Assembly: GCF_039871875.1 (NCBI RefSeq)
Contig: NZ_JBDPMD010000001.1
Span: 124,001-188,000 of the forward strand
DNA from: Sphaerisporangium sp039871875
GTDB lineage: Bacteria > Actinomycetota > Actinomycetes > Streptosporangiales > Streptosporangiaceae
DNA: 64,000 nt
Direction of reading: 5' to 3'
Below are positions 40,152-49,043 of this stretch, in pieces. Numbering within the stretch: the stretch's first letter is position 1; every line of letters begins with the position of its first letter. A program made the translations under genes and the position numbers. The notes under the pieces are model-generated. The model saw only the letters and a program-made list of their open reading frames with translations. It searched no databases and was not told where the DNA came from.

Positions 40152-42322
40152 TCCCCGACTTCACCGCGGTCGCCCTCGACGGCGGGGCGCCGGACGCGAC
40201 GCCGGAGCGCTGGGAGGCGGCCGTCCGTGAGCTGACCGGCGCGGGGCCCGCCGTCTGGGACACCCCCGAGGGCATCCCCGTCAAGCAGCTCTACACCGCC
40301 GGGGACCTCGCGGGCCTCGACCACCTGCCCGGCTACCCCGGCGTCGCGCCGTACCTGCGCGGCCCCTACCCCACGATGTACGTCAACCAGCCGTGGACGA
40401 TCCGCCAGTACGCCGGGTTCTCCACCGCGCGCGACTCCAACGCCTTCTACCGCCGCAACCTCGCCTCCGGGCAGAAGGGCCTGTCGGTGGCGTTCGACCT
40501 CGCCACCCACCGCGGCTACGACTCCGACCACCCCCGCGTCGGGGGCGACGTCGGCATGGCCGGGGTGGCGATCGACTCGATCTACGACATGCGGGTGCTG
40601 TTCGACGGCATCCCGCTGGACCGCATGAGCGTGTCGATGACCATGAACGGCGCGGTGCTGCCGGTGCTGGCGCTGTACATCGTGGCCGCCGAGGAGCAGG
40701 GGGTGCCGCCGGAGAAGCTGGCGGGGACCATCCAGAACGACATCCTCAAGGAGTTCATGGTCCGCAACACCTACATCTACCCGCCCGGGCCGTCGATGCG
40801 CATCATCTCCGACATCTTCGCCTACACCTCCCAGCGGATGCCGAAGTTCAACTCCATCTCGATCTCCGGCTACCACATCCAGGAGGCCGGGGCCACCTGC
40901 GACCTGGAGCTCGCCTACACCCTCGCCGACGGCGTGGAGTACCTGCGCGCCGGTGTCGGCGCGGGCCTCGACATCGACAGGTTCGCGCCGCGGCTGTCGT
41001 TCTTCTGGTGCATCGGCATGAACTTCTTCATGGAGGTCGCCAAGCTCCGCGCCGCCCGCCTGCTGTGGGCCCGCCTGGTGCGCGGCTTCGGCGCCGCCGA
41101 CCCCAAGTCGTTGTCGCTGCGCACCCACAGCCAGACGTCCGGCTGGTCGCTCACCGCGCAGGACGTCTTCAACAACGTCGTGCGCACCTGCGTGGAGGCC
41201 ATGGCCGCCACGCAGGGCCACACCCAGTCGCTGCACACCAACGCCCTGGACGAGGCGCTGGCCCTGCCCACCGACTTCTCCGCCCGCATCGCCCGCAACA
41301 CCCAGCTCCTGCTCCAGCAGGAGTCCGGCACCTGCCGCGTGATCGACCCCTGGGGCGGCAGCGCGTACGTCGAGCGGCTCACCGCCGAGCTGGCCGCGCG
41401 GGCACTCGAGCACATCGAGGAGGTGGAGCGGGCCGGCGGCATGGCCAAGGCCATCGACGCCGGGCTGCCCAAGCTGCGCATCGAGGAGGCCGCCGCCCGC
41501 ACCCAGGCCCGCATCGACTCCGGCAGGCAGCCGGTGATCGGGGTCAACAAGTACCGCCCCGCGGCCGACGAACCCATCGAGGTGCTGCGCGTCGACAACA
41601 CCGCGGTGCGCGCCGGGCAGATCGAGGGCCTGCGCCGCCTGCGCGCCGAGCGCGACCAGGCCGCCTGCGACGCCGCCCTGGAGGCCCTCACCCGGGGCGC
41701 CGAGGGGGACGGCAACCTGCTGGCCCTCGCGGTGGACGCCGCGCGGGCCAAGGCCACCGTCGGCGAGATCTCCGACGCACTGGAGAAGGTCTTCGGGCGG
41801 CACGCCGGGCAGATCCGTACCATCACGGGGGTGTACCGCGACGAGGCGGGCGACTCCGCCGCCATCGAGAAGGTCAGGGCGGCGAGCGCCGCGTTCGAGC
41901 GCGGCGAGGGCCGCCGGCCCCGCATCCTGGTCGCCAAGGTGGGCCAGGACGGGCACGACCGCGGGCAGAAGGTCATCGCGACGGCCTTCGCCGACCTCGG
42001 GTTCGACGTGGACGTGGGCCCGCTGTTCCAGACCCCGGCCGAGGTGGCCCGCCAGGCCGTCGAGGCCGACGTGCACATCGTCGGGGTGTCGTCCCTCGCG
42101 GCCGGGCACATGGCGCTGGTGCCCGAGCTGCGCGACCGGCTCGCCGAGCTGGGCCGCGACGACATCATGATCGTCGTCGGCGGGGTGATCCCGCCGGACG
42201 ACGTGCCCGCCCTGCGCGCGGCCGGCGCCGCCGCCGTCTTCGGGCCCGGCACGGTCATCGCCGACGCCGCGCTCGGCCTGCTGCGCGACCTGTCCGCCCG
42301 GCTCGGACATGCCGGGTCTTGA
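40148..42322 (+). CDS. mutB: Methylmalonyl-CoA mutase large (alpha, catalytic) subunit
   Basis: The 724-residue catalytic subunit contains PTMYVNQPWTIRQYAGFSTA, the conserved GLSVAFDLATHRGYDSDHPR, RTHSQTSGWSLTAQDVFNN and a C-terminal cobalamin domain with DxHxxG as D601-G-H603-D-R-G606 and VVGGVIPPDD. H603 supplies the lower axial ligand of cobalamin. Residues for the active site Tyr and His are present in the expected blocks. The ATG overlaps the mutA TGA by 4 nt, and the 3' end overlaps meaB by 14 nt, so the three products are made together. Confidence 0.97.
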   Translation: MIPDFTAVALDGGAPDATPERWEAAVRELTGAGPAVWDTPEGIPVKQLYTAGDLAGLDHLPGYPGVAPYLRGPYPTMYVNQPWTIRQYAGFSTARDSNAFYRRNLASGQKGLSVAFDLATHRGYDSDHPRVGGDVGMAGVAIDSIYDMRVLFDGIPLDRMSVSMTMNGAVLPVLALYIVAAEEQGVPPEKLAGTIQNDILKEFMVRNTYIYPPGPSMRIISDIFAYTSQRMPKFNSISISGYHIQEAGATCDLELAYTLADGVEYLRAGVGAGLDIDRFAPRLSFFWCIGMNFFMEVAKLRAARLLWARLVRGFGAADPKSLSLRTHSQTSGWSLTAQDVFNNVVRTCVEAMAATQGHTQSLHTNALDEALALPTDFSARIARNTQLLLQQESGTCRVIDPWGGSAYVERLTAELAARALEHIEEVERAGGMAKAIDAGLPKLRIEEAAARTQARIDSGRQPVIGVNKYRPAADEPIEVLRVDNTAVRAGQIEGLRRLRAERDQAACDAALEALTRGAEGDGNLLALAVDAARAKATVGEISDALEKVFGRHAGQIRTITGVYRDEAGDSAAIEKVRAASAAFERGEGRRPRILVAKVGQDGHDRGQKVIATAFADLGFDVDVGPLFQTPAEVARQAVEADVHIVGVSSLAAGHMALVPELRDRLAELGRDDIMIVVGGVIPPDDVPALRAAGAAAVFGPGTVIADAALGLLRDLSARLGHAGS

Positions 42323-43349
42323 GGAGTACCTCCACGGCGTGCGGTCCGGCTCGCTCGGCTGGATCGCCCGGGCCGTCACGCTCGTGGAGTCCACCCGCGC
42401 CGACCACCGCGAGCTGGCGCAGCGGCTGCTGGTCGAGCTGACCCCGCTGTCGGGCAAGGCGCGGCGGGTCGGCGTCACCGGCGTGCCCGGCGTCGGCAAG
42501 TCGACGTTCATCGACGCGCTCGGCGTGCACCTGACCGGGCAGGGGCACCGGGTCGCGGTGCTCGCCGTGGACCCCTCCTCCACCCGCACCGGCGGCAGCA
42601 TCCTCGGCGACAAGACCCGCATGGCCCGCCTCGCCGCCGACCCCGCCGCGTTCATCCGGCCGTCCCCGACCTCAGGCACCCTCGGCGGCGTCACCAAGGC
42701 CACCCGCGAGGCCATGGTGGTGGTCGAGGCCGCCGGGTTCGACGTCGTGCTGGTCGAGACCGTCGGCGTCGGGCAGTCGGAGACCGCCGTCGCCGAGATG
42801 GTGGACACGTTCCTGCTGCTCACCCTCGCGAGGACCGGCGACCAGCTCCAGGGCATCAAGAAGGGCGTGCTGGAGCTCGCCGACGTCATCGCGGTCAACA
42901 AGGCCGACGGGCCGCACGAGACGGACGCCCGCCGCGCCGCCCGCGAGCTGGCCGGCGCCCTGCGCCTGCTGCGCGGCGCCGCGGGCGGCTGGGACACCCC
43001 GGTGCTGACCTGCAGCGGCATGGAGGGCACCGGGCTGGACGATCTGTGGCGGCAGGTCATCAGGCACCAGGACCTGCTGGAGTCGTCCGGCGAGCTGGCC
43101 GCCAAGCGCCGCCGCCAGCAGGTCGGCTGGACCCGCACCCTGGTGCGCGACCGGCTGCTCGCCCGGCTCGCCGAGGACCCCGCCGTCGCGGCCGTCGCGG
43201 CGGACGTGGAGCGCGAGGTGCTGGAGGGCACGCTGACCCCCGCACTCGCGGCCGACCGCGTGCTCGCCGCCTTCACTCACGCCGGGGACGCGAGTGCGCC
43301 TCCGGTGTCAAAGATCCCTCCCGATCGGCATAGAGCGCCACCCGAGTAG
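42309..43349 (+). CDS. meaB: MeaB/ArgK G3E GTPase, methylmalonyl-CoA mutase chaperone
   Basis: This 346-residue GTPase has Walker A GVPGVGKST at 58-66, the G3E Mg-binding VETVGVGQSE and the base-recognition motif VNKADG. MeaB guards the mutase by gating cofactor loading and protecting against inactivation. It overlaps the end of mutB by 14 nt, which fits a co-translated complex. The last 25 residues (beyond RVLAAFTHAG) are poorly conserved and may be an extension. Confidence 0.95.
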   Translation: MPGLEEYLHGVRSGSLGWIARAVTLVESTRADHRELAQRLLVELTPLSGKARRVGVTGVPGVGKSTFIDALGVHLTGQGHRVAVLAVDPSSTRTGGSILGDKTRMARLAADPAAFIRPSPTSGTLGGVTKATREAMVVVEAAGFDVVLVETVGVGQSETAVAEMVDTFLLLTLARTGDQLQGIKKGVLELADVIAVNKADGPHETDARRAARELAGALRLLRGAAGGWDTPVLTCSGMEGTGLDDLWRQVIRHQDLLESSGELAAKRRRQQVGWTRTLVRDRLLARLAEDPAVAAVAADVEREVLEGTLTPALAADRVLAAFTHAGDASAPPVSKIPPDRHRAPPE

Positions 43350-43439
43350 AAGGATTCCATTTCCCGCCGGAGGCATCCTCACCCTCCGTGCACCCCGGTG
43401 GTGTCACCATTACGACACGTCCGGTCACGGGAGGTGCGC

Positions 43440-45539
43440 ATGGGCGAGGATCCGATGCTTCCGGAGCCGGTGGCGCAGGCGCTCGGCGGTTACCGCGCCT
43501 CGCTGGCCGAGCACGGCATGAGCTGGGGCGAGCCGCCGATCCCTTACGTCCGGCTGATGAGCCTGTCCAGGTTCGTCACCGAGGAGGCGTTCTTCCGCGC
43601 GGCGTTCACCCGGGTGCGGTCGGAGCTGCCGGACGTCCCGCCGGCCGAGCACGGCACGCGCGTGCTGGACCTCGACTTCGACGAGGTGCTGCGCGACGCC
43701 CTCGGCGGCGACCCGCCGGGCGGCCTCGCGGTGCTGCGCCTCACGCCGTCCGGGCCCGAGCTGACGGGCAGCCCGGTCACCGTGCTCGACGGGTGGCCGG
43801 TGCCGCTGGCGCTGCTGCTGGACAACACCGGCCCCGGCGACACCGAGGTGCGCGTCGCCGGGCGCACGGTGCGGCTGCGGCCCGGGGGCGCCCGGCTGCT
43901 GGACGTGGACACCGCCACCGAGGTCACCGCGGACGGCGTGCGCGTCGGCCTCGGCGCGCTCACCCGCCACGCGCCGTCCGCCCGGCTGCGGCTGCGCGCC
44001 GGGTTCCCCTGCCGGTGGAGCGTGTGGAGCGAGGACGGCCAGGGCTGGTACCCGCCCGGCGCCCCGCCGCGCCGCGACCACCACGGCACCCCCTACTTCC
44101 ACGGCGACGACCTGCTCCTCGACGTGCCCGCCCGGCCGCTCACCGTGCGGGTGACCCGTGGCATGGAGTACGGCATCGCCGAGACCACCGTCACGCCCGT
44201 CCCCCGCGACGGCGCCGAGGCCGGGGGGGCGACCCCGGCCGGGGAGGCACCCGGCCCGTGGGCGCCGGGGGGGACCCCGGCCGGGGACGGGGAGACCCTC
44301 GTCGAGCTGACCCCCGAGAGGCTGTACGACGCGGCGTCCGCCGGGTGGTACGGCGCCGACCTGCACGTCCACCTCAACTTCGCCGGGGACGTCGTGGCGA
44401 CGCCCGCGATGGCCGCCGCCATGCAGCACGGCGAGGACCTGCACGTGCTCAACCTGCTCGCGGCCAACGTCGCGGGTGACCGGGTGTTCGACCGCGAGGC
44501 GCTGGAGCACTGGGCGGGGGAGGACCTGCCGTGGTCGGACGGCACGCACGTGGCGCGCATGGGGTTCGAGTACCGCAACGACCTGCTCGGCCACCTGCAC
44601 GCGTTCGGGGCGTCCGCGCCGCCGAGCCGGTACCATAGCGGGTTCGCCGGGGCGCCGGACTGGCCGCCGAGCGGCACGGTCTGCGAGGAGCTGCGGCGGC
44701 ACGGCGCCGTCATCGGGTACGCGCACGCGTTCAAGACCCCCGTCGAGACCCCCGAGCAGATCATCGGGAACGGGGCGCGGCAGTGCACCGCCCGCATGGC
44801 CGTGGTGGACGCCGCGCTCGGGCTGGTGGACGGCATGGAGGTGCTCCACTACGCCTCCGCGGAGGGCTCCTCGGCCGTGTACCGGCGGCTGCTCGGCGGC
44901 GGCAACCGCCTGGCCGCCGTCGCGGGCACCGACTCCATGTTGTCGTTCACCCGGCAGCGCATGGAGATGGTGTCCAGCCCGCTCGGCTGGGAACGCACCT
45001 ACGCCCGCGTCCACGGCCCGCTCACCGCCGCCGCGTACGCCGAGGCCGTCCGGCGCGGGCGCACCTTCGCCACCACCGGGCCGTTCCTGCGGCTCACCGT
45101 GGACGGCGCCGAGCCCGGCGACACCATCGAGCCCCAGCCCGGGGACCGGGTGCGGATCACCGTCCACTCCGTCGGCCCCGAGGTGGAACGCCTCGTCGTG
45201 CGCACCGCCGACGGGGTGCTCGCCGAAGGCCCCCCCGGCGAGCTGACCGCCGAGCTGGTGGTGCGCGCCCCCACCTACATCGTGGCCGTGGCCGACGGCG
45301 GCCCCCACCCGAGGTCCCTGTTCACCGGCGTCCACGCCCACACCAGCCCTGTCTACGTGGACGTGCGGCGCCGCCGCGTCGCCCGGACCGAGGACGTGCG
45401 CTGGTGCCTGGACTGGCTGGACCGCCTGGAGAAGCTCATCCGCGACCACGCCCGCCTGCCCATGCTCACCCAGCTCGACGACCACCTCTCGTACGTCGAC
45501 GAGGCCCGCCGGGTCTACCTGTCCCGCCTGGCGCACTGA
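43440..45539 (+). CDS. CehA/McbA-family metallohydrolase (PHP-like domain)
   Basis: From ATG 43440 the product has 699 residues. About 290 N-terminal residues form a beta-rich region, then a Gly/Ala/Pro linker with a repeated GGATPAG/GGTPAG, then a PHP-like domain starting YGADLHVHLN with later GYAHAFK and a TDSMLSF block. Members of the CehA/McbA group hydrolyse carbamate or ester bonds, with carbaryl as the best-known substrate, but most homologues have unknown substrates. No signal peptide is present. ATG 43440 follows GGGAGGTGCGC, a strong ribosome-binding site. The start lies 90 nt after meaB. Confidence 0.85.
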   Translation: MGEDPMLPEPVAQALGGYRASLAEHGMSWGEPPIPYVRLMSLSRFVTEEAFFRAAFTRVRSELPDVPPAEHGTRVLDLDFDEVLRDALGGDPPGGLAVLRLTPSGPELTGSPVTVLDGWPVPLALLLDNTGPGDTEVRVAGRTVRLRPGGARLLDVDTATEVTADGVRVGLGALTRHAPSARLRLRAGFPCRWSVWSEDGQGWYPPGAPPRRDHHGTPYFHGDDLLLDVPARPLTVRVTRGMEYGIAETTVTPVPRDGAEAGGATPAGEAPGPWAPGGTPAGDGETLVELTPERLYDAASAGWYGADLHVHLNFAGDVVATPAMAAAMQHGEDLHVLNLLAANVAGDRVFDREALEHWAGEDLPWSDGTHVARMGFEYRNDLLGHLHAFGASAPPSRYHSGFAGAPDWPPSGTVCEELRRHGAVIGYAHAFKTPVETPEQIIGNGARQCTARMAVVDAALGLVDGMEVLHYASAEGSSAVYRRLLGGGNRLAAVAGTDSMLSFTRQRMEMVSSPLGWERTYARVHGPLTAAAYAEAVRRGRTFATTGPFLRLTVDGAEPGDTIEPQPGDRVRITVHSVGPEVERLVVRTADGVLAEGPPGELTAELVVRAPTYIVAVADGGPHPRSLFTGVHAHTSPVYVDVRRRRVARTEDVRWCLDWLDRLEKLIRDHARLPMLTQLDDHLSYVDEARRVYLSRLAH

Positions 45540-45588
45540 CCGGGGGCCGGAGTGACTGGCGGGGCCGCCGACGGGCAATGAACCGGTC

Positions 45589-46359
45589 ATGCGGAAGGGC
45601 ACGAGACACGAGGCGCGGCTCACGGGTGCCGCGGAGGAGCGGGGAACGACGGCTCCGGGGACGGCACGCACGGCACGGACGGCACGGGCCACACGGGCGG
45701 GACGGGCCGCGGGGGCCGCCGGGCCGGTGGCGGCGGGGCGGAGCCCGCTCGGCGGGGAACTGGCGGACCGGATGCTGGCGTTCCGGCCCTCGCTGCGCAA
45801 ACGCGTGAAGCGGCGGCTCAACGCGATGGACAAACGGCTGTTCCGGCAGGTGGCCGACGCCCACCTGCCGGGTCTTGAAGGGGTGCTGCCGCCGCTGTCG
45901 CGCGCGGCGGACAACTCGGTGTTGTGGGCGGGGATCGCCGCGGCGCTGGCGTCCACCGGCCGCACCCGGCTGCGGCGCGCCGCCACCCGCGGCCTGCTGG
46001 CCATCGGCCTGGCCAGCCCGGTGGTGAACCTGCTCGGCAAACAGGCGTTCGCGCGCAACCGGCCCTCCATCGCCGACTTCCCGCTCTCGCGACTCGGCCG
46101 GGTGCCGTCCTCCCATTCCTTCCCCTCCGGCCACTCGGCCTCCGCGGCGGCGTTCGCCGCGGGGGTGGCGATGGAGGCCCCGCCCGCCGTGGCCGTCCCG
46201 GTGGCCGCCGCCGCGGGCGCGGTGTGCTTCTCCCGCGTCTACACCGGCGTCCACTACCCGGGGGACGTCATCGTCGGCGCGTCCCTCGGCGTCGTCGCCG
46301 CCCTGCTGACCGCCCGCTTCTGGCCACGTCTCGGCCACCGGGACGACCCGGCGGGCTGA
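45589..46359 (+). CDS. PAP2-family phosphatase with repetitive N-terminus
   Basis: This 256-residue membrane protein carries the three PAP2 motifs: KQAFARNRP (about 150-158), SFPSGHS (about 175-181) and SRVYTGVHYPGD (about 211-222). They supply the catalytic histidines for phosphate removal from lipids such as phosphatidate or undecaprenyl pyrophosphate at the outer face. Residues 20-42 are a TARTARATRAGRAAG low-complexity run built from 9-nt DNA repeats and may be untranslated if an internal start (for example ATG at 45823) is used. The ATG at 45589 has a weak ribosome-binding site, so the true N-terminus is uncertain. Confidence 0.88.
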   Translation: MRKGTRHEARLTGAAEERGTTAPGTARTARTARATRAGRAAGAAGPVAAGRSPLGGELADRMLAFRPSLRKRVKRRLNAMDKRLFRQVADAHLPGLEGVLPPLSRAADNSVLWAGIAAALASTGRTRLRRAATRGLLAIGLASPVVNLLGKQAFARNRPSIADFPLSRLGRVPSSHSFPSGHSASAAAFAAGVAMEAPPAVAVPVAAAAGAVCFSRVYTGVHYPGDVIVGASLGVVAALLTARFWPRLGHRDDPAG

Positions 46360-46390
46360 CCGTGGCGGTGTGAACTGTGTGACCTGACGC

Positions 46391-46407
46391 CGGCCGGCCC
46401 CCGGCCG
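46391..46407 (+). terminator. Hairpin after the PAP2 gene
   Basis: CGGCCGG (46391-46397), a CCC loop and CCGGCCG (46401-46407) form a 7-bp stem that ends 2 nt before the -35 box of the next gene. Confidence 0.55.
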
Positions 46408-46409
46408 CC

Positions 46410-46439
46410 TTGACAGGCGGGAGTGCACTCGCCGATCAT
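46410..46439 (+). promoter_or_regulatory. Promoter of the lipoprotein gene, leaderless
   Basis: A perfect TTGACA (46410-46415), an 18-nt spacer and GATCAT (46434-46439) precede GTG 46447 by 7 nt. Transcription is expected to begin at the start codon. Confidence 0.65.
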
Positions 46440-46446
46440 CGGCCAA

Positions 46447-47412
46447 GTGAATGCCCCCCGGACCTTGTCGACCGCCCTCGCCCTGACGCTGGCCCTGGCC
46501 GCGTGCAGCACAGGAGGCGGTGCCCCGCCGGTCACCGGAGAAGGCGGGCCCGCCACCGGTCGCGTGGGGGGCGGGGGCAACGCGGGCGGCGGCACGGCCG
46601 CCCAGACCCCCGCCGGCGTCACCCCCGCCGAGTACGGCGCGGCGCTGGAGGCCGCCGTCGGGCCGGTGGGCTCCTCCCTCGACGACATCGCCAAGTCGCG
46701 GTCGCTGAAGTCGCTCGGCGGCCGGGTGGAGCGCGCCCGCGGCGTCACCGGCGACGCGGTGGACCGCCTCGCCGCGGTCACCCCGCCGCCCGACGTCACC
46801 GCCGAGCACTCCGATCTCATCGCGGCCCTGCGCGGCCTTGAGGGCGATCTGGACGGCCTGCGCGACTCGGTGAGCGGCCGCTCCCTGTGCACCGCCCCGG
46901 CCGTGCTGGCGCGGCTCGGGAAGGGCGAGGGGCTCGGCGCGGTGAGGACCGCGGGCGGCGACCTCGCCGCCAAGGGCGACTACCCGGCGGACGTCGTGGA
47001 CGTCAAGATCCCCAAGGAGGAGAAGCGGCGGTTGTCCAACGGCGCGCTGGTGCGCTCAGGCGGCCGCGGCGGCCTCGGCCGTTTCACCGTCGACAACGGC
47101 AACTCCCAGGACGCCGTGGTCACGCTGGTCCGCGGCAAGACCAAGGGCACGAGCTTCTACATCCGCAAGAACCGCAAGGCCACCATCCGCAGCATCCCCG
47201 ACGGCACCTACAACGTGTACTACACCGTCGGCACCGACTGGGACCGCGGCCGCCGCGCCTTCACCCGCGACTGCGCCTTCAGGCGTTTCGAGAGGCCCAT
47301 CCGCTTCCGCACCACGTCCACCCAGTACACCACCTGGACCGTGACCCTCAACTCGGTCGTGGGCGGCAACGCCCGCACCAACGACGTCGACCCCGACGAC
47401 TTCCCGTCCTGA
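46447..47412 (+). CDS. Putative lipoprotein of unknown function
   Basis: From GTG 46447 the product has 321 residues. It has a signal peptide with lipobox ALAACS (Cys near 20), a Gly/Pro-rich linker, a helical region (SSLDDIAKSRSLKSLGGRVE ... DVTAEHSDLIAALRGLEGDL) and a C-terminal beta-rich domain from about 205 (RFTVDNGNSQDAVVTLVRGK, SFYIRKNRKATIRSIPDGTY). The C-terminal part resembles a common actinomycete outer-face domain without a known role. An upstream GTG at 46423 is in frame but lies between the -35 and -10 boxes. The last codons (DPDDFPS) are themselves part of the tandem-repeat array that follows. Confidence 0.75.
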   Translation: MNAPRTLSTALALTLALAACSTGGGAPPVTGEGGPATGRVGGGGNAGGGTAAQTPAGVTPAEYGAALEAAVGPVGSSLDDIAKSRSLKSLGGRVERARGVTGDAVDRLAAVTPPPDVTAEHSDLIAALRGLEGDLDGLRDSVSGRSLCTAPAVLARLGKGEGLGAVRTAGGDLAAKGDYPADVVDVKIPKEEKRRLSNGALVRSGGRGGLGRFTVDNGNSQDAVVTLVRGKTKGTSFYIRKNRKATIRSIPDGTYNVYYTVGTDWDRGRRAFTRDCAFRRFERPIRFRTTSTQYTTWTVTLNSVVGGNARTNDVDPDDFPS

Positions 47413-47654
47413 CAGGCGTCCCGACGACTTCCCGTCTGACCGGGGCTGGACGTCCCCCGGCCTGACCGGGGCCGGGCGTCTCCCGATCTGACGGGGGACC
47501 CGACGACTTCTCGGCCTGACCGAGGGCCCTGGCGTCTCCTGACCTGACCGGGGGACCGGCAGTCTGCCCACGTGAAGGGGGACCGGGCGCCTCGCCACGT
47601 GACCGGGGGACCGGTGCTGCCCCGGCCTGATCGGGGGACCGGTGCGTCTCCGGG
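47409..47654. repeat. Nine-unit tandem repeat of 26-28 nt (minisatellite)
   Basis: Units begin at 47409, 47436, 47462, 47488, 47516, 47544, 47572, 47599 and 47627, giving lengths of 26-28 nt. Most start CTGACCGGGG (or GTGACCGGGG, CTGATCGGGG), continue GACCGG and end in a C-rich TCTCCCGGC-like block. The first and fourth units carry CGACGACTTC, which matches the last codons of the lipoprotein gene (GACGACTTCCCG then stop). The array therefore looks as if it grew from that gene's 3' end. It fills most of the 319-nt gap 47413-47731, whose remainder holds one terminator hairpin. Confidence 0.88.
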
Positions 47655-47684
47655 CAGGGTCCTTGCCGCCGCCCGGGAAACAAC

Positions 47685-47715
47685 AGCGGCGCGGGCCGTG
47701 AGGCGCCGCGCCGCT
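47685..47715 (-). terminator. Terminator of the zinc-ribbon gene
   Basis: AGCGGCGCG (47685-47693), a 13-nt loop and CGCGCCGCT (47707-47715) form a perfect 9-bp stem. On the minus strand it is followed by GTTGTTT. It lies 16 nt past the zinc-ribbon stop codon. Confidence 0.75.
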
Positions 47716-47731
47716 CGGGGAAAGTCGTGGG

Positions 47732-47995
47732 TCAGCTCGAGAAGAGCATGCCCACCCAGCTGCGGTTGCGGTGGTGTCCGTGGTGGTAGCCGCCGCCGTG
47801 CGGGGCGCCCCAGGCCGGGGCGGGCGGGGCCGGCGGCGGGGCGTACTGCTGCTGGGCCCACTGGTTCTCCACCCGGGACAGCGTCTCCAGCTCTCCGTAG
47901 TCCAGGAAGATGCCGCGGCAGTTCTCGCACTGCTCGATCTGGACACCGTTGCGGTTGTAGGTCCGCATGGACCCGTGGCACTTGGGGCACTGCAT
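47732..47995 (-). CDS. zf-TFIIB zinc-ribbon protein
   Basis: This 87-residue protein begins MQCPKCHGSMRT and continues GVQIEQCENCRGIFLDYGEL; C3, C6, C23 and C26 form the zinc ribbon of the zf-TFIIB family. The C-terminal half is Pro/Ala-rich, then His/Gly-rich (GGGYHHGHHRNRSW), a possible extra metal site. The function of these small proteins is unknown. ATG 47995 has AGGAGA 8 nt upstream. The frame continues further upstream, but that stretch overlaps the next gene's end and looks non-coding. Confidence 0.9.
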   Translation of the reverse strand: MQCPKCHGSMRTYNRNGVQIEQCENCRGIFLDYGELETLSRVENQWAQQQYAPPPAPPAPAWGAPHGGGYHHGHHRNRSWVGMLFSS

Positions 47996-48030
47996 CGAAG
48001 TCGGTCTCCTTTGACGGGCTTGCGGCGACC

Positions 48031-48936
48031 TTACCGTGATGAGGCGGCGCGCACGATCCTCCCGCAGGAGGAAACCAGGGCGTCTTCCACCTCGTCCAGC
48101 GGACGACCCTCCCCGCACGCCGCCGCCACCGCGGTGGCCGCCAACTGCACGGTCAACGCGCGGGCCGGCTCGTCGAGTTCCCGCCACGGATCCTCCGGCC
48201 GCACCGCCGCACCACCCGCGGCCAGGTAGGCGCCGAGGAACCGGCCCCACAGCTCCGGCGCCAGCAGCCCCGAGGCGTACCACGCCGCGGGCCGCGCCAG
48301 GTCCCACGCCGGGTTCCCCACGCCGAGGTCGTCCACGTCGATGAGCAGCCACTCACCGCGGTACCGCACCACCTGCCCGAGATGCCAGTCCCCGTGCACC
48401 AGCGCCGCCGTTCCCGCGTGGCCGTCACCGAGGTCCAGCGGCTCACAGGCGGCGTTGATCGTGCGGACCGCGGCGGCGTACCGTGCGTCCCCGGCCGCTT
48501 CGGCGAGCCCGGCCACCGCGCGCGTCACCCGCGCCGGCCCCCCGTGCGCGGGCAGTGAGGCCGGACGGACCGGGGCGGCATGCAGGCGGGCGAGGAGGGT
48601 GGCCCCTTCCTCCCAGGGAGCGCCCTCGGGGTCGGCAGGGTCGACGGGCTCCCCGGCGGGCCACAACGTCACCAGCCGCCCCGCGACGTGCCGCACCCGC
48701 TCCGACAGCGGAGGAAGCAGCACCCCGGGCAGCGACGCCGCGGCCACCAGCCGGGCCTCCAGACCGTCCGGATCCGTACCGGGCGGAAGAGCCTTGATGA
48801 CGGCGTCCCCCACCCGCACCACGGTCACCCGCGTGTCCTTGAGCACGGCCGTCTCCACGCCTCCGGGCCGTCCCCCCACCTCCGCGGCCAGCAGCCCCGC
48901 CAGCCCGTCGGCCGATGTCCCGCCCCGAACGCTCAC
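48031..48936 (-). CDS. APH-family phosphotransferase
   Basis: The 301-residue product has the kinase-like catalytic loop LVHGDWHLGQVV (about 185-196) and the metal-binding LIDVDDLGVGNPAWDLARP, typical of aminoglycoside/choline-kinase-like phosphotransferases. The ATP-binding N-lobe has VIKALPPGTDP. It should phosphorylate a small hydroxyl compound; the substrate is unknown and antibiotic resistance should not be assumed. GTG 48936 is 6 nt after TAGGGT on the same strand, so the mRNA may be leaderless. It is 35 nt upstream of the zinc-ribbon gene. Confidence 0.85.
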   Translation of the reverse strand: MSVRGGTSADGLAGLLAAEVGGRPGGVETAVLKDTRVTVVRVGDAVIKALPPGTDPDGLEARLVAAASLPGVLLPPLSERVRHVAGRLVTLWPAGEPVDPADPEGAPWEEGATLLARLHAAPVRPASLPAHGGPARVTRAVAGLAEAAGDARYAAAVRTINAACEPLDLGDGHAGTAALVHGDWHLGQVVRYRGEWLLIDVDDLGVGNPAWDLARPAAWYASGLLAPELWGRFLGAYLAAGGAAVRPEDPWRELDEPARALTVQLAATAVAAACGEGRPLDEVEDALVSSCGRIVRAASSR

Positions 48937-48942
48937 CGATCC

Positions 48943-48948
48943 ACCCTA
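48943..48948 (-). promoter_or_regulatory. -10 box (TAGGGT) of the phosphotransferase gene, leaderless spacing
   Basis: TAGGGT on the minus strand ends 6 nt before GTG 48936. No convincing -35 box or Shine-Dalgarno was found. Confidence 0.4.
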
Positions 48949-49043
48949 ATGCGCCCCCACCGCCCCAGGCGCCGGGCGTCACGGCGGGCAGACCGCCGCA
49001 CAAAGGCGCCGGCTTCACCGCACCCAGGTGGCTGGGCGATGGT

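Noticed and set aside
38696..42322. Open frame of about 1,200 codons that would fuse an Arg-rich region to MutB
   Set aside because: The upstream part is mutA read in another frame. MutB begins at ATG 40148, which overlaps the mutA stop.
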